From Arthrobacter zhaoxinii (GTDB lineage Bacteria > Actinomycetota > Actinomycetes > Actinomycetales > Micrococcaceae): a stretch of 64,000 nucleotides of DNA. Where the stretch lies: NCBI RefSeq assembly GCF_025244925.1, contig NZ_CP104275.1, positions 1,860,001 through 1,924,000 of the forward strand, in the 5' to 3' direction. The notes beneath the pieces were generated by a model. The model was not told where the DNA came from and did no database searches. It saw only the letters and a program-made list of their open reading frames with translations. A program made the translations under genes and the position numbers. This document shows, piece by piece, positions 1 to 10,347 of the stretch; position 1 is the stretch's first letter; the number at the start of each line of letters is the position of its first letter.

Positions 1-1539
1 AACGAGGGCGCCACGCCCTTCAGCTTCGGGACGGTGATCGCCGTGAACCAGCGCCGCGACGCAGTTCCCGGCGTCACCACCATCGCGGCTGCCCAGGAAA
101 GCCTGGACATCATCCAGTCCGGCCGCAAGCTCCGCGTGGCGGTGTCACCCCTCCTGGACCTGGGACAGATTGTCCCGGGCCAGGAGGTGCTGCTGAACGA
201 ATCCCTCACCGTCATTGCCGCCCTCGGGTTCGAACGCGCCGGAGAACTGTTCACGGTGAAGGAACTCCTGGACCCGGACCGGGTGCTGGTGATCGGACGG
301 GCCGACGACGAACGCGTGGTCCGGCTCAACGGCCCCCTGGGCCGGGAAAAGGTCCGGGTGGGGGACGCCCTCACCGTGGACACCCGCATCGGTTACGCGC
401 TGGAGAAGATCCCGCGCAGCGAAGTGGAGAACCTGGTCCTGGAAGAAGTGCCGGACATCTCCTACGCGGACATCGGCGGCCTCGGCCCGCAGATCGAACA
501 GATCCGTGACGCCGTCGAACTGCCGTTTATGCACCCCGACCTCTACCGTGAGCACGGGCTGAAGCCGCCCAAGGGCATCCTGCTCTACGGCCCTCCCGGC
601 TGCGGCAAGACGCTGATCGCCAAGGCCGTGGCACACGCCCTGGCGGCACGGGTGATGGAGCAGACCGGCACGCTCGGCGCCCGCAGCTACTTCCTGAACA
701 TCAAGGGTCCCGAGCTGCTGGACAAGTACGTGGGGGAGACCGAACGCCACATCCGGCTGATTTTCGGCCGTGCCCGGGAGAAGGCCTCCGACGGCAGCCC
801 CGTGGTGGTGTTCTTCGATGAAATGGACTCGCTGTTCCGCACCCGCGGCACCGGGGTGTCCTCCGACGTCGAAACCACCATTGTTCCGCAGCTGCTCAGC
901 GAGATCGACGGCGTGGAGAAGCTGGAGAACGTGATTGTCATCGGCGCTTCCAACCGCGAGGACATGATCGATCCGGCCATCCTGCGTCCGGGCCGCCTGG
1001 ACGTGAAGATCAAGATCCAGCGGCCCGATGCCGAGGGCGCGGCGGAGATCTTCGCCAAGTACCTGACCCCGGACCTGCCGCTGCACAGGGATGACCTGGC
1101 CGAGCACGGCTATGATCCGGTGGAAACGGTCAACGACATGGTCCGGCGCACGGTGGAGAAGATGTACGCCGAGGACAAGGCCAACGAATACCTGGAGGTC
1201 ACTTACGCCAACGGCGACACCGAGATGCTCTACTTCAAGGACTTCAACTCCGGGGCCGTCATCCAGAACGTGGTGGACCGGGCCAAGAAGTACGCCATCA
1301 AGGACCTGCTGCAGCTGCACCAGCGCGGCCTGCGCATTGAACACCTGATGCGCGCCGTCGTGGATGAATTCCGCGAGCACGAGGACATGCCCAACACCAC
1401 CAATCCGGACGACTGGGCACGGATCTCCGGGAAGAAGGGCGAGCGGATCACCTACATCCGCACCATCGTCCAGGGCAAGGCAGGCCAGGAACCGGGCCGG
1501 ACCATCGAAACCGCCGCCAACCCGGGGCAGTATCTGTGA
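1..1539 (+). CDS. arc: proteasome-associated AAA+ ATPase ARC/Mpa (5' partial)
   Basis: Hexameric ATPase that recognises pupylated proteins, unfolds them and threads them into the 20S proteasome. The frame is already open at base 1, so the N-terminal coiled coil that binds Pup lies outside the window. Visible in order: OB-fold region, Walker A GPPGCGKT (nt 589-612), Walker B with FFDEMD (near nt 808-828), the arginine-finger region, and the C-terminal tail GQYL, which is the family's proteasome-docking motif. Its stop overlaps the dop GTG start by 4 bases, so the two are probably translationally coupled. Identity is near certain. Only the true start cannot be seen. Confidence 0.96.
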   Translation, partial: NEGATPFSFGTVIAVNQRRDAVPGVTTIAAAQESLDIIQSGRKLRVAVSPLLDLGQIVPGQEVLLNESLTVIAALGFERAGELFTVKELLDPDRVLVIGRADDERVVRLNGPLGREKVRVGDALTVDTRIGYALEKIPRSEVENLVLEEVPDISYADIGGLGPQIEQIRDAVELPFMHPDLYREHGLKPPKGILLYGPPGCGKTLIAKAVAHALAARVMEQTGTLGARSYFLNIKGPELLDKYVGETERHIRLIFGRAREKASDGSPVVVFFDEMDSLFRTRGTGVSSDVETTIVPQLLSEIDGVEKLENVIVIGASNREDMIDPAILRPGRLDVKIKIQRPDAEGAAEIFAKYLTPDLPLHRDDLAEHGYDPVETVNDMVRRTVEKMYAEDKANEYLEVTYANGDTEMLYFKDFNSGAVIQNVVDRAKKYAIKDLLQLHQRGLRIEHLMRAVVDEFREHEDMPNTTNPDDWARISGKKGERITYIRTIVQGKAGQEPGRTIETAANPGQYL

Positions 1540-3149
1540 CCGTGCGCCGCGTCATGGGGACGGAAACCGAGTACGGCGTCCTCGCTCCGTCCCTGCCGTC
1601 CGCCAACGCCACCGTGCTCTCCAGCCAGATCGTCAACGCCTATGCCGCTACTCTGCGGACCGGTGCAGGCAACCTGTCCGGGACCCGCTGGGACTATACG
1701 GACGAGGCACCGCTGAATGACGCCCGGGGATTTGCCGTTCCCCGGGCTGCGGCGGATCCCACCTCCCTTACGGACGAACCGCCGGTGCTGGACGCGGAAC
1801 AGATCGCCATGGAGGGCGGCGGCCCGGCCGCACTCTACGGAGAGCAGACGCAGGACAATCCGGTGCTGATGAACATGGTCCTGGGCAACGGTGCACGCCT
1901 GTATGTGGACCACGCCCATCCCGAGTATTCCTCGCCCGAAGTGACCCGGCCGCGCGATGCGGTGCTGTGGGACAAGGCGGGGGATGCAGTGGTGCTGGCC
2001 GCCATGCGGCACATTGCCAGGATGCCCGGGTTCGCGCCCGTGCATCTGTACAAGAACAACACCGACAACAAGGGTGTTTCGTACGGGTCCCATGAGAACT
2101 ACCTCGTTCCCCGCAGCGTCCCTTTCGGAGCCCTTGCCAGCGGGCTCGTGCCGTTCTTCGTGTCGCGGCAGGTCATTGCCGGGTCCGGCCGGGTGGGCAT
2201 CGGTACCAACAACCAGCGGCAGGGCTTCCAGCTGAGCCAGCGGGCGGATTTCTTCGAAACGGAAGTGGGACTGGAAACCACCATCCGCCGTCCGATCATC
2301 AATACCCGGGATGAGCCGCATGCAGTGGCGGAAAAGTACCGGCGCCTGCACGTGATCATCGGGGACGCGAACCTCAGCGAGGTGTCCGCCCTGCTGAAAA
2401 TCGGCACCACGTCGCTGGTGCTGTCCATGATCGAAGCCGGCACCGCCCCCGCCGTCGAGCTCCGCGACCCGGTGGGCGCGCTGCAGGCCATCAGCCACGA
2501 CCCGTCACTGGAGCAGCTGGTGGAGCTGACCGACGGACGGATGGTCACGGGCCTGGACCTGCAGGAGATCTACTTCGAAGCGGCTGCGGCCCACTCCCGG
2601 GCCGGCGGCGAAACGGATCCGGACACCGAAGACATCCTGGCCCGCTGGTCCGGGCTGCTGGGCACCCTGAAGCGGGATCCGCTGGAGGCCGCCGCTTCCG
2701 TGGACTGGGTGGCCAAGCTGAAACTGCTGCAGGCCTACCGCGAGCGCGACGGGCTGGCCTGGTCCGATGCAAGGCTGCACCTGGTGGATCTGCAGTACTC
2801 CGACATGCGGCCCGAGAAGGGTCTGTACTACCGCTTGGCGGCCCGGGGGCAGATGGAACGGGTGCTCACCGATGAGGAGATTGCCCGTGCCGTCACCTCC
2901 CCGCCGGATGACACCCGTGCCTACTTCCGGGGGAACTGCCTCACCCGCTTCCCGAAGGAAGTGATCGGGGCGAGCTGGGATTCGATCATCTTCGAATTAC
3001 CCTCCCGCCGGAGGCTCCAGCGGATCCCCACCCGGGAACCGCTCCGCGGAACCCGGGCACTGACCGAGGAACTTTTCAACGCTTCGGCCGATGCGGAGGA
3101 TTTTGTCACCAGACTCCTGACCGGTTCCGACACCGCCGTGGCACCATAG
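1536..3149 (+). CDS. dop: Pup deamidase/depupylase Dop
   Basis: Converts the C-terminal Gln of Pup to Glu and removes Pup from substrates. It belongs to the glutamine-synthetase-like PafA/Dop fold. The N-terminal ETEYG motif (residues 10-14) and the [11 protein letters not shown] motif, whose Asp125 corresponds to the family's catalytic Asp, are both present. At 537 residues it carries the extra Dop-loop segment (about residues 40-85) that its paralogue PafA lacks. The GTG start overlaps the ARC stop (GTGA). Pup here ends in Gln, so this enzyme is needed for the pathway to work. Confidence 0.96.
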   Translation: MTVRRVMGTETEYGVLAPSLPSANATVLSSQIVNAYAATLRTGAGNLSGTRWDYTDEAPLNDARGFAVPRAAADPTSLTDEPPVLDAEQIAMEGGGPAALYGEQTQDNPVLMNMVLGNGARLYVDHAHPEYSSPEVTRPRDAVLWDKAGDAVVLAAMRHIARMPGFAPVHLYKNNTDNKGVSYGSHENYLVPRSVPFGALASGLVPFFVSRQVIAGSGRVGIGTNNQRQGFQLSQRADFFETEVGLETTIRRPIINTRDEPHAVAEKYRRLHVIIGDANLSEVSALLKIGTTSLVLSMIEAGTAPAVELRDPVGALQAISHDPSLEQLVELTDGRMVTGLDLQEIYFEAAAAHSRAGGETDPDTEDILARWSGLLGTLKRDPLEAAASVDWVAKLKLLQAYRERDGLAWSDARLHLVDLQYSDMRPEKGLYYRLAARGQMERVLTDEEIARAVTSPPDDTRAYFRGNCLTRFPKEVIGASWDSIIFELPSRRRLQRIPTREPLRGTRALTEELFNASADAEDFVTRLLTGSDTAVAP

Positions 3150-3189
3150 GACTAGGATTCAACCCCCGGGCAAGAAAGGGCTAGGCATC

Positions 3190-3390
3190 ATGGCAACCCA
3201 GGACCGCAGAAACACCGGAACGCATCCCGTTGAAGAAGAGGAAACCGAGGCCGTCCCGCCCCCCGCAGCCGAAGCGGAGGCCTCTACCGAGACCGAGGGC
3301 GTGGACGACCTGCTGGACGAGATCGACGGCGTGCTGGAGAGCAACGCCGAGGAGTTCGTCCGCGGCTTCATCCAGAAGGGCGGTCAGTAA
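3190..3390 (+). CDS. pup: prokaryotic ubiquitin-like protein Pup
   Basis: Small disordered modifier that PafA attaches to lysines to mark proteins for the proteasome. It has 66 residues, is very acidic, and has the typical central segment VDDLLDEIDGVLESNAEEFV that forms a helix on the ARC coiled coil. The C-terminus is GGQ, so the gene encodes the Gln form that Dop must deamidate. A purine-rich AGAAAGGG lies 9 bases before the ATG. It sits between dop and prcB, the standard position. Confidence 0.98.
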   Translation: MATQDRRNTGTHPVEEEETEAVPPPAAEAEASTETEGVDDLLDEIDGVLESNAEEFVRGFIQKGGQ

Positions 3391-3393
3391 CGG

Positions 3394-4218
3394 ATGGCCC
3401 CCCGGGACCCTGCCGACTCCATTCATCAAGCCCCGTCTTCTTCCTTTACCGACCATCTCACCCGCCACCGCCCGGAACTGCTGCCCTCCTCCCGGTCCCT
3501 GGGACCGGCGTCGAACGGTTCCGCGGCGGAGCTGGCACCGCAGGCCACCACCATTGTTTCCCTCACCTACGCGGGGGGAGTGCTGATGGCAGGGGACCGG
3601 CGGGCCACGATGGGCAACATGATTGCCAGCCGGCATATCAAGAAGGTCTTCCCGGCGGACCATTTCTCCGTGCTGGGCATCGCCGGAACGGCGGGGCTCG
3701 CACTGGACATGATCCGGCTGTTCCAGGTGGAACTGGAGCACTACGAAAAAATCGAAGGCACACCCATGAGCCTGGACGGCAAGTCCAACCGGCTCGCGGC
3801 GATGGTGCGCTCGAATCTTCCGCTGGCCCTGCAGGGGCTGGCCGTGGTGCCGCTGTTCGCCGGGTTCGACACCCAGCGGCGGACCGGCCGGCTCTTTTCC
3901 TACGACGTCACCGGGGGCCGGTATGAGGAGTACGAGCACCACAGCGTCGGCTCCGGCTCGGTGTTCGCACGCGGTGCCCTGAAGAAGCTCTGGCAGCCGA
4001 ACCTGGACGAGGAGGATGCGGTCCGGGTGGCCGTGGAGTCCCTCTACGACGCGGCCGACGACGACTCGGCCACGGGCGGCCCGGACATGGTGCGCCGGCT
4101 CTGGCCGGTGGTCTATGTGGTCAACAGTGCAGGCAACCGGGAGATCCCCGAGCGGGAACTGCAGCAGCTGTCCCGTGACCTGATCTCAAGGCGCACCGCC
4201 GCCGGACTGGAGGCGTAG
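3394..4218 (+). CDS. prcB: 20S proteasome beta subunit PrcB
   Basis: Catalytic subunit of the actinobacterial proteasome. An N-terminal propeptide of about 51 residues precedes TTIVSLTY. Thr52 should become the N-terminal nucleophile after self-cleavage. GDRRATMGN and the downstream [14 protein letters not shown] stretch are typical of actinobacterial beta subunits. The residue before the cleavage site is Ala where mycobacteria have Gly, a mild difference. The gene starts 3 bases after pup ends and is followed at once by prcA. Confidence 0.97.
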   Translation: MAPRDPADSIHQAPSSSFTDHLTRHRPELLPSSRSLGPASNGSAAELAPQATTIVSLTYAGGVLMAGDRRATMGNMIASRHIKKVFPADHFSVLGIAGTAGLALDMIRLFQVELEHYEKIEGTPMSLDGKSNRLAAMVRSNLPLALQGLAVVPLFAGFDTQRRTGRLFSYDVTGGRYEEYEHHSVGSGSVFARGALKKLWQPNLDEEDAVRVAVESLYDAADDDSATGGPDMVRRLWPVVYVVNSAGNREIPERELQQLSRDLISRRTAAGLEA

Positions 4219-4220
4219 CC

Positions 4221-4961
4221 GTGACCCAGCAGTTTTATGTCTCACCCGAACAGCTGATGAAGGACCGGGCGGACTTCGCCCGGAAAGGCATCGCCCGGGG
4301 ACGCTCGGTGGTGGTCCTGACCTGCCGCGACGGCATCGCCCTCGTGGCGGAGAACCCTTCACCCTCCCTCCACAAGCTCAGCGAAATCTACGACCGGATC
4401 GGTTTCGCCGCCGTCGGGAAGTACAACGAATTCGAGTCCCTGCGCCAGGCGGGCATCCGGTTCGCCGATGTACGCGGGTACTCCTATTCCCGCGACGACG
4501 TCTCGGCGCGGGGCCTGGCCAGTGTGTACGCGCAGAGCCTGGGCTCGGTGTTCACCACCGAGGGGAAACCGTTCGAAGTAGAGCTTGCCGTAGCGGAGGT
4601 GGGGGAGGACCCGTATTCGGACCGCCTGTACCGGCTGAACTTCGACGGCTCCATCGCGGACGAAAGCAATTACACGGTGATGGGCGGCCAGGCTGAAATC
4701 GTCAACGAAGCGCTCAGCCGGAGCTGGAACCAGGACGCGGATTTCGCGTCCGCCGTCCGCACGGCCGTCAAGGCACTCTCAGCCACGCGGTCGGCAGAAG
4801 GTTCCGGCAACGGACAGGCGGCGGAACCACTGGGAGCCGGGCTGCTGGAAGTAGCCGTCCTGGACCGGGATCCGCTGTCCACCCGCGGCACCGTGAGGGC
4901 ATTCCGCAGGATAAACACCGTTGAGCTGGACCGTCTGTTGTCCAGCGCGGAAGGAGACTGA
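4221..4961 (+). CDS. prcA: 20S proteasome alpha subunit PrcA
   Basis: Non-catalytic subunit that forms the outer, gated rings of the core particle. It starts with GTG and reads [20 protein letters not shown], the usual actinobacterial alpha-subunit N-terminus that makes up the gate and the H0 helix. The frame lies 2 bases after prcB and its stop shares one base with the pafA start (TGATG). At 246 residues it is of normal length. No HbYX-type tail is expected, because that tail is on ARC. Confidence 0.96.
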   Translation: MTQQFYVSPEQLMKDRADFARKGIARGRSVVVLTCRDGIALVAENPSPSLHKLSEIYDRIGFAAVGKYNEFESLRQAGIRFADVRGYSYSRDDVSARGLASVYAQSLGSVFTTEGKPFEVELAVAEVGEDPYSDRLYRLNFDGSIADESNYTVMGGQAEIVNEALSRSWNQDADFASAVRTAVKALSATRSAEGSGNGQAAEPLGAGLLEVAVLDRDPLSTRGTVRAFRRINTVELDRLLSSAEGD

Positions 4962-6322
4962 TGGACCGCAGGATCTACGGGGTGGAAACCGAATTCGGCA
5001 TCGCCTACTCCGGACCCGATTCACGTCCCCTTTCCCCCGAGGAAGTAGCCCGCTACCTGTTCCGCAAGGTTGTCAGCTGGGGCCGCTCCTCCAACGTTTT
5101 CCTGACCAACGGCTCACGCCTGTATCTCGATGTGGGATCGCACCCCGAGTACGCCACCGCCGAGTGTGACGATCTGGCGCAGCTGGTGGCGCACGACCGC
5201 GCGGGGGAGCTCATCCTCGAGGACCTGGTGGAGGAAGCGGAAGACCGGCTGAAGGCCGAAGGGTTCAACGGCAGCGTCTATCTCTTCAAGAACAACACCG
5301 ATTCCGCCGGCAACTCCTACGGCAGCCACGAAAACTACCTCATCCCGCGCAGGCTCGAATTCTCCCGGCTGGCGGACATCCTTATTCCCTTCCTGGTCAC
5401 CCGCCAGCTCCTGGTCGGGGCAGGCAAGGTCCTCAAGACCCAGTCCGGGTCCCTTTACGCGTTCTCCCAGCGGGCGGACCACATCTGGGAGGGTGTGTCC
5501 TCCGCAACCACCCGCTCCCGGCCCATCATCAACACCCGGGACGAGCCGCACGCCGACGCCGAGCATTACCGCCGCCTGCATGTGATTGCCGGCGACTCGA
5601 ACATGTCCGAGACCACCATGCTCCTCAAGGCCGGTTCCGTGGACCTGATGCTCCGGATGATCGAGGCCGGCGTGCTGATGCGGGACCTCCGCCTGGAGAA
5701 CCCGATCCGGAGCATCAGGGAAACCTCCCACGACCTTTCGGGCCGGCAGCCGCTGAAACTGGCCAACGGGTCCACCATGACACCGCTGGACCTGCAGCGG
5801 ATCTACCTGCAGCGGGCCATGGACTTCGTGGCTGCAAACGGCGAGCACAACCGGCATGTCGGCCGGGTCCTGAACCTGTGGCAACGGACCCTGGACGCCA
5901 TTGAATCCGGCGACCATGCGGGCATCGACACCGAGGTCGACTGGGCGATCAAGAAGAAACTGGTGGACCGCGTCAGCGAGCGGCACGGACTCGAAATGTC
6001 CTCCCCGCGGCTGGCCCAGGTGGACCTGACCTATCACGACATTTCGCGGCGCCGCGGATTGTTCTATCTGCTGCAGGCCCGGGGGGAAACGGCCCGCGTG
6101 GTCGAGGACAGCGACATCAAGGAAGCCGTGGACCAGCCGCCGCAGACCACCCGGGCCAAACTGCGCGGCGACTTTGTCCGCCGGGCCAAGGCCGCCAACC
6201 GGGACTTCACGGTGGACTGGGTCCACCTCAAGCTCAACGACCGTGCCCAGCAGACGGTGTTGTGCAAGGATCCGTTCGCCTCCGTGGACGAGCGGGTAGA
6301 GGCGCTGCTGTCCACTCTCTGA
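4961..6322 (+). CDS. pafA: Pup--protein ligase PafA
   Basis: Activates the C-terminal Glu of deamidated Pup with ATP and joins it to substrate lysines. It begins [16 protein letters not shown]. The [15 protein letters not shown] motif holds Asp57, equivalent to the catalytic Asp of the family. Its 453 residues are normal for PafA, and it lacks the insertion seen in Dop. It is coupled to prcA by a one-base overlap, and a 141-bp gap follows before the FKBP genes. Confidence 0.97.
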   Translation: MDRRIYGVETEFGIAYSGPDSRPLSPEEVARYLFRKVVSWGRSSNVFLTNGSRLYLDVGSHPEYATAECDDLAQLVAHDRAGELILEDLVEEAEDRLKAEGFNGSVYLFKNNTDSAGNSYGSHENYLIPRRLEFSRLADILIPFLVTRQLLVGAGKVLKTQSGSLYAFSQRADHIWEGVSSATTRSRPIINTRDEPHADAEHYRRLHVIAGDSNMSETTMLLKAGSVDLMLRMIEAGVLMRDLRLENPIRSIRETSHDLSGRQPLKLANGSTMTPLDLQRIYLQRAMDFVAANGEHNRHVGRVLNLWQRTLDAIESGDHAGIDTEVDWAIKKKLVDRVSERHGLEMSSPRLAQVDLTYHDISRRRGLFYLLQARGETARVVEDSDIKEAVDQPPQTTRAKLRGDFVRRAKAANRDFTVDWVHLKLNDRAQQTVLCKDPFASVDERVEALLSTL

Positions 6323-6463
6323 CCCGTCCGCCGCGCGTACCTAGGCTTCATCCAGCCGGACCGGCTAGTCTGGGCAGTTGCGGCCGTGCGGCGTTGAGCT
6401 GCCCGGTATACCGGCATCCGCCCGGGGCCGCTGTGCTCACCGTCCACCACTGAAAGAAGTACT

Positions 6464-7432
6464 GTGCGTAAAGTACTAGCCATTCTCCTGCCTTTCCTGC
6501 TGTTCCTGACCGCATGTTCCGGCGGCGACTCCGACAAGGCGGCCGGCCAGGAAGGTGTTTTTGATTCCGTGAAGGTCACGGTCAAGGACCAGGAAACACC
6601 CCCTGAGGTTGAATTCGATGCACCCCTGGACATCACTGAAGGCGCAGCCAAGGTAGTCCACACCGGCGACGGGGAACCGGTTGCCGAAGGCCAGAGCGTC
6701 AGCTTCAAATTCGTCGCGCTGAACGCCGACGATGCCAGTGTCCTGGGCGACACCTACGCCCAGGACGCGGTGACGCTGGCGGTAAATGATTCGCTCAAGG
6801 AACAGGACCCGGCCCTGTATGAGGTTCTGCTGGGCACCAAGGTCGGCTCCCAGGTCGCTTATGCCTTCCCTGATGCCCAGGCTGAAGCCGGCAGCGGCGA
6901 CGAGCCTACCCAGGTGATGATCCTGAACCTCCTCAGCGCCGTGGACACCGTCCCGACGCTTACTCCGGATGAAGCAGCCGCCCGGAATGAGGACGGCACC
7001 CTGCTGATGAGCAGCGAAGACGTTCAGGCCTTGGAGGCCGACGGCAAGCTTCCCGAGGTCAAGTTCGCTGAAGACGGCACCCCGTCCATCACCGTTCCCG
7101 AAGGTGCCGAGGAACCGGACCGCCTGATCGTGAAGGTCCTTGAAGAAGGCGACGGTCCGGTGCTCGAATCCACCGGCACGGTTGTAGCCGACTACCTCGG
7201 TGTCGGCCTGCGGGACGGCGAGACGTTCGACTCCAGCTACGAGCGCGGCGAGCCTGCCGAATTCCCCCTCGCCAACGTCGTCTCCGGCTGGACCTACGGG
7301 CTGGCCGGCCAGAAGGCCGGTTCCAAGGTCCTGCTGGTCCTGCCGTCCGAGCTGGCTTACGGTGACCCCTCCTCCGGCGGCAGCCCCTCCGGTCCGCTGG
7401 TCTTCGTCGTGGACATCAAGGAAGTCAAGTAG
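6464..7432 (+). CDS. FKBP-type peptidyl-prolyl isomerase lipoprotein
   Basis: Predicted lipoprotein. A basic start and hydrophobic stretch end in the lipobox LTAC, with Cys18 as the lipidation site. The C-terminal ~90 residues form an FKBP domain (ADYLGVG, GETFDSSY, VVSGWTYGLAGQKAGSKV, LAYGD). The region around residues 35-150 resembles a second, degenerate FKBP-like unit. The start is GTG with AAAGAAG upstream. It probably assists folding outside the membrane. The position between pafA and pafBC is usual for this group, with a second isomerase gene directly after it. Confidence 0.9.
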   Translation: MRKVLAILLPFLLFLTACSGGDSDKAAGQEGVFDSVKVTVKDQETPPEVEFDAPLDITEGAAKVVHTGDGEPVAEGQSVSFKFVALNADDASVLGDTYAQDAVTLAVNDSLKEQDPALYEVLLGTKVGSQVAYAFPDAQAEAGSGDEPTQVMILNLLSAVDTVPTLTPDEAAARNEDGTLLMSSEDVQALEADGKLPEVKFAEDGTPSITVPEGAEEPDRLIVKVLEEGDGPVLESTGTVVADYLGVGLRDGETFDSSYERGEPAEFPLANVVSGWTYGLAGQKAGSKVLLVLPSELAYGDPSSGGSPSGPLVFVVDIKEVK

Positions 7433-7468
7433 CCTTAACACCTGACCCACCAGACATAAGGAGCACCA

Positions 7469-7864
7469 ATGTCATTCGGAAAGCGTGAATACGACCGCCA
7501 GAAGCCGGAAATTGATTTCCCGGCCCACGACGCACCCACCGACCTCGTCATTGAGGACCTTGTGGTCGGCGACGGCCAGGAAGTCAAGGCCGGAGACACG
7601 GTTTCCACCCACTACGTGGGCGTAGCCTTCTCCACCGGCGAGGAGTTCGACGCGTCCTGGAACCGGGGCACGCCCCTGGACTTCCGGGTGGGCGTTGGCC
7701 AGGTCATCCAGGGCTGGGACCAAGGACTGCTGGGCATGAAGGTCGGCGGCCGCCGCCGGCTGGAAATTCCCTCCTCCATGGCCTACGGCGACCGCGGCGC
7801 CGGTTCCGCCGTGGCCCCGGGCGAGTCCCTGATCTTCGTTGTGGATCTGCTCGGCGTCCGCTGA
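7469..7864 (+). CDS. FKBP-type peptidyl-prolyl cis-trans isomerase, cytoplasmic
   Basis: A single FKBP domain of 131 residues with no signal peptide. The core motifs VSTHYVGVAFSTGEEFDASW, VIQGWDQGLLGMKVGGRR, MAYGDRG and SLIFVVDLLGV are all present, so it should be active. AAGGAG lies a few bases before the ATG. It lies 36 bases after the lipoprotein isomerase and is closed by a long GC-rich hairpin. Confidence 0.95.
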   Translation: MSFGKREYDRQKPEIDFPAHDAPTDLVIEDLVVGDGQEVKAGDTVSTHYVGVAFSTGEEFDASWNRGTPLDFRVGVGQVIQGWDQGLLGMKVGGRRRLEIPSSMAYGDRGAGSAVAPGESLIFVVDLLGVR

Positions 7865-7877
7865 TCCGGACTCCTGT

Positions 7878-7925
7878 GAAAGGGGCGGGACCGCTGTCAT
7901 CAATGACGGCGGTCCCGCCCCTTTC
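7878..7925 (+). terminator. Long hairpin terminator after the FKBP gene
   Basis: A 17-bp perfect stem (7878-7894 with 7909-7925) with a small inner GTCAT/ATGAC hairpin. It ends in CTTTC rather than a long T run. It separates the FKBP gene from pafBC. Confidence 0.75.
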
Positions 7926-7949
7926 GCATGCGGCGGCCCGGAAGGGAGG

Positions 7950-7955
7950 TAGATT
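7950..7955 (+). promoter_or_regulatory. -10 box of pafBC (leaderless)
   Basis: TAGATT lies 7 bases before the GTG at 7963. No clear -35 is seen. An AGGGAGG just upstream could also serve as a ribosome-binding site for a leadered transcript. Confidence 0.5.
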
Positions 7956-7962
7956 AGCTCCC

Positions 7963-9936
7963 GTGTCCGCCAAGAGAACCGAACGCCTGCTGAACCTGGT
8001 CATTGCGCTGCTTTCCACGCGCAGGGGCTTCACCAAGCACGAGTTGTTCGAAGAGATTGAACTGTACTCAGAAGCCGCCACCGCCGATGCGCGGGAGAAA
8101 CTCTTCGACCGGGACAAGGCGTTCCTGCGCGAGCAGGGCATTCCGGTGGAGTCCTACAGCGAAGAGGCAATGTTCGAGGACAACACCACCCAGCGCTACC
8201 GCATCCGGCAGGACGCGTACCGGCTTCCGGGTGTCCGCTTCACCCCCGAGGAATCCGCCGTCCTGACCCTGGCTGCCCGCATGTGGGACCAGGCCTCGCT
8301 CGGCTCCGCCGCAGCCCGCGCGCTGCGCAAACTCTCCGCCCGGGGCGTGCTGCCCGAAGACGCCGCCGCCATCCCCCTGCAGCCCAGCATCCGGACCAAC
8401 GATCCGCATTTCGACGAGGTTTGGCGCGCTGCCACCACCCGCACCCCCGTGACCTTCGGCTACCGGCCGCCGGGCTCCGCCGCGCAGTCCGAACGCCGGG
8501 TGCAGCCGTGGGGGATGGGCAGCCGTTTCGGCCACTGGTACCTGGTGGGTTACGACCTGGACCGCGCAGCGGAACGGATCTTCCGGCTTTCCCGCATGGA
8601 GGGTCCGGTCCGGCTGCGGCCGGGCACGTACACCGTACCGGCGGACTTCGACATCGACACCTCGCTGGCCTCCCTGGATGATGTCTATGCTCCGCAGCCG
8701 GCAGTGGTGGATGTACGCCCCGGGGCCGGAGCTGCGCTGCGGCTGCAGGCGGAATCCGTGGACGCAGCAGACGCAGGCCGGGACCGGCTGCATCTGCTGG
8801 TCCGTGACCTGGACGCGCTGGCCGCTGACACCGCTGCGCTGGGCGCGGCCGCCGTCGCCGTCGCGCCCACTGAGTACGTGGACGCCGTCCGCACGGCCCT
8901 CACGCGCGCACTGGAAGCCCAGAGCCTGCCGCTGCCCGGCTTCGAGCTGGCCGACGCCCCCGCTCCGGCGCGCCGCCCGGCGGCCGCGGGTGCACAGGAC
9001 CACCTCACCCGCCTGCTGGACCTGGTGCCCTACGTGCTGGGGAACCAGGGCGCAGATATGAACGAGACCGCTGCTGCCTTCGGTGTCAGCAAGGAACAGC
9101 TGGCCAAGGACCTGGACCTGCTGTTCGTGAGCGGGCCGCGGCACTACCCCAACGGACTGATGGACGTCAGTTTCGACGACGACCGGATCTACATTGAGAA
9201 CGCCGAGAACCTCTCCGAACCGGTGCGTTTCGGCATGGACGAGGCCGCGGCCCTGATCGTGGGGTTGGACACACTGTCGGCGCTGCCGGGCATCGGTTCC
9301 TCCGCCGCCGTCGCCAGCACCCTGGAGAAACTGACCGAAGCCGCGGGGGAGGCCGGCAGCGTCGGCACCGCCGTCGCGGCACGCCTGGACGATGCTGCCG
9401 GCGGCACCGTGCTGGCTGAACTCCAGCAGGCAATTGCCGGCACGCGCCAGCTCGAACTCCGCTACCTGGTGCCGCGCCGCGACGAAGTCACCCTCCGCAC
9501 CGTCGACCCCCGGCGCCTCTTCTCCGTGGACAACACCTGGTACCTCGAGGCGTGGTGCCACCGGGCGGAGGCTCCGCGGAATTTCCGGGTTGACCGTATC
9601 CACGGCGTGCGGGAGACAGGGCCGGCGCTGACCCACGCCCCGGAGCCCGGGGCTGCGTTCCCCGCCAGTCTGTTCACTCCCGGCCCGCTGGATCTGCGGG
9701 TCACCCTGGTCCTGGAACCCGCCGCCCTCTGGGTCGCCGAGGCCTACGACGCCGAACGCACGGCTGCGTTGCCGGACGGGCGGACGGCGGTGGAGCTGCG
9801 TACGGCCGACACCGGCTGGATTCCGGCCTTCACGGCCCGGCTGGGCGGAACGGCCTCCGTCGCGGCGCCTGCCGAGCTGCGCCAAGCCACCCTCGCCTGG
9901 CTGCAGGAGGCTGCCGCAAACTACCCGCCCGCCTAG
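7963..9936 (+). CDS. pafBC: DNA-damage transcription activator PafBC (fused PafB-PafC, WYL domains)
   Basis: Transcription factor that controls the LexA-independent DNA-damage response in actinobacteria. Two homologous halves lie in one chain of about 657 residues. Each has a winged helix (KRTERLLNLVIALLSTRRGFTKHELFEEI; later HLTRLLDLVPYVLGNQGADMNETAAAFGV) followed by a WYL domain (PWGMGSRFGHWYLVGYD; later PRRLFSVDNTWYLEAWCHRAEAPRNFRVDRI). Many relatives have separate pafB and pafC, whereas Arthrobacter is known for the fused form. The open frame extends back to 7876, but that start lies inside the terminator hairpin. GTG 7963 has a -10 box 7 bases upstream and begins the conserved sequence. 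Confidence 0.94.
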   Translation: MSAKRTERLLNLVIALLSTRRGFTKHELFEEIELYSEAATADAREKLFDRDKAFLREQGIPVESYSEEAMFEDNTTQRYRIRQDAYRLPGVRFTPEESAVLTLAARMWDQASLGSAAARALRKLSARGVLPEDAAAIPLQPSIRTNDPHFDEVWRAATTRTPVTFGYRPPGSAAQSERRVQPWGMGSRFGHWYLVGYDLDRAAERIFRLSRMEGPVRLRPGTYTVPADFDIDTSLASLDDVYAPQPAVVDVRPGAGAALRLQAESVDAADAGRDRLHLLVRDLDALAADTAALGAAAVAVAPTEYVDAVRTALTRALEAQSLPLPGFELADAPAPARRPAAAGAQDHLTRLLDLVPYVLGNQGADMNETAAAFGVSKEQLAKDLDLLFVSGPRHYPNGLMDVSFDDDRIYIENAENLSEPVRFGMDEAAALIVGLDTLSALPGIGSSAAVASTLEKLTEAAGEAGSVGTAVAARLDDAAGGTVLAELQQAIAGTRQLELRYLVPRRDEVTLRTVDPRRLFSVDNTWYLEAWCHRAEAPRNFRVDRIHGVRETGPALTHAPEPGAAFPASLFTPGPLDLRVTLVLEPAALWVAEAYDAERTAALPDGRTAVELRTADTGWIPAFTARLGGTASVAAPAELRQATLAWLQEAAANYPPA

Positions 9937-9979
9937 CTGCCGGTCGGACCGGCCAGGCAGTCTCCACTATGCTGGAGGT

Positions 9980-10315
9980 ATGCCTTGGTGGTCCTGGATA
10001 CTGATTTGGCTTGCCCTCGCGGCAAGCGCCGCGGGTTTCTATGCCCTGATCGGCTACCGGCTGTTCAAGCGGTTCCTCGGTATCCTCCGGGAATTCGAAG
10101 CTGCGTCGGCGAAGCTGTCCTTCAACGCTCCGGACACCGTGAAGTCAACGGTCGTCGACGAGGTGCCCGCAGGCATCTTCACGGAGCCGGCCCAGGCACG
10201 AAAGGCCTACGACGCCGGTAAGACGGCCCGCAGCGAAGCCAGACGGCGCCGCCGTGTCGAGCGGCGTATGGCCAAAGGCCAGCCGCGGGCATGGCGCGAT
10301 TTCCCGGAACTCTGA
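9980..10315 (+). CDS. small membrane protein, function unknown
   Basis: The 111-residue product has one N-terminal membrane helix (PWWSWILIWLALAASAAGFYAL) and a basic cytoplasmic tail rich in Arg near the C-terminus (RRRRRVERRM). GGAGGT lies directly before the ATG, and a TATGCT box lies 6 bases upstream, so the start is secure. It lies between pafBC and tatA, an order kept in relatives. It may be co-expressed with the Tat genes, but no domain was recognised. Confidence 0.75.
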   Translation: MPWWSWILIWLALAASAAGFYALIGYRLFKRFLGILREFEAASAKLSFNAPDTVKSTVVDEVPAGIFTEPAQARKAYDAGKTARSEARRRRRVERRMAKGQPRAWRDFPEL

Positions 10316-10347
10316 CATAGTATATTTTCCAACGAAAGGACACCGCC

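Noticed and set aside
145..1380. 411-codon minus-strand frame opposite the ARC ATPase
   Set aside because: Shadow frame typical of high-GC coding DNA. The plus strand encodes an unmistakable AAA+ protein, and the minus-strand translation has no family features.
1536..6322. dop and pafA as a recent duplication
   Set aside because: They share the fold and motifs but are ancient paralogues with different lengths and roles, both standard in this locus.
7876..7962. Upstream start of PafBC at 7876
   Set aside because: The codons fall inside the terminator hairpin of the preceding gene.
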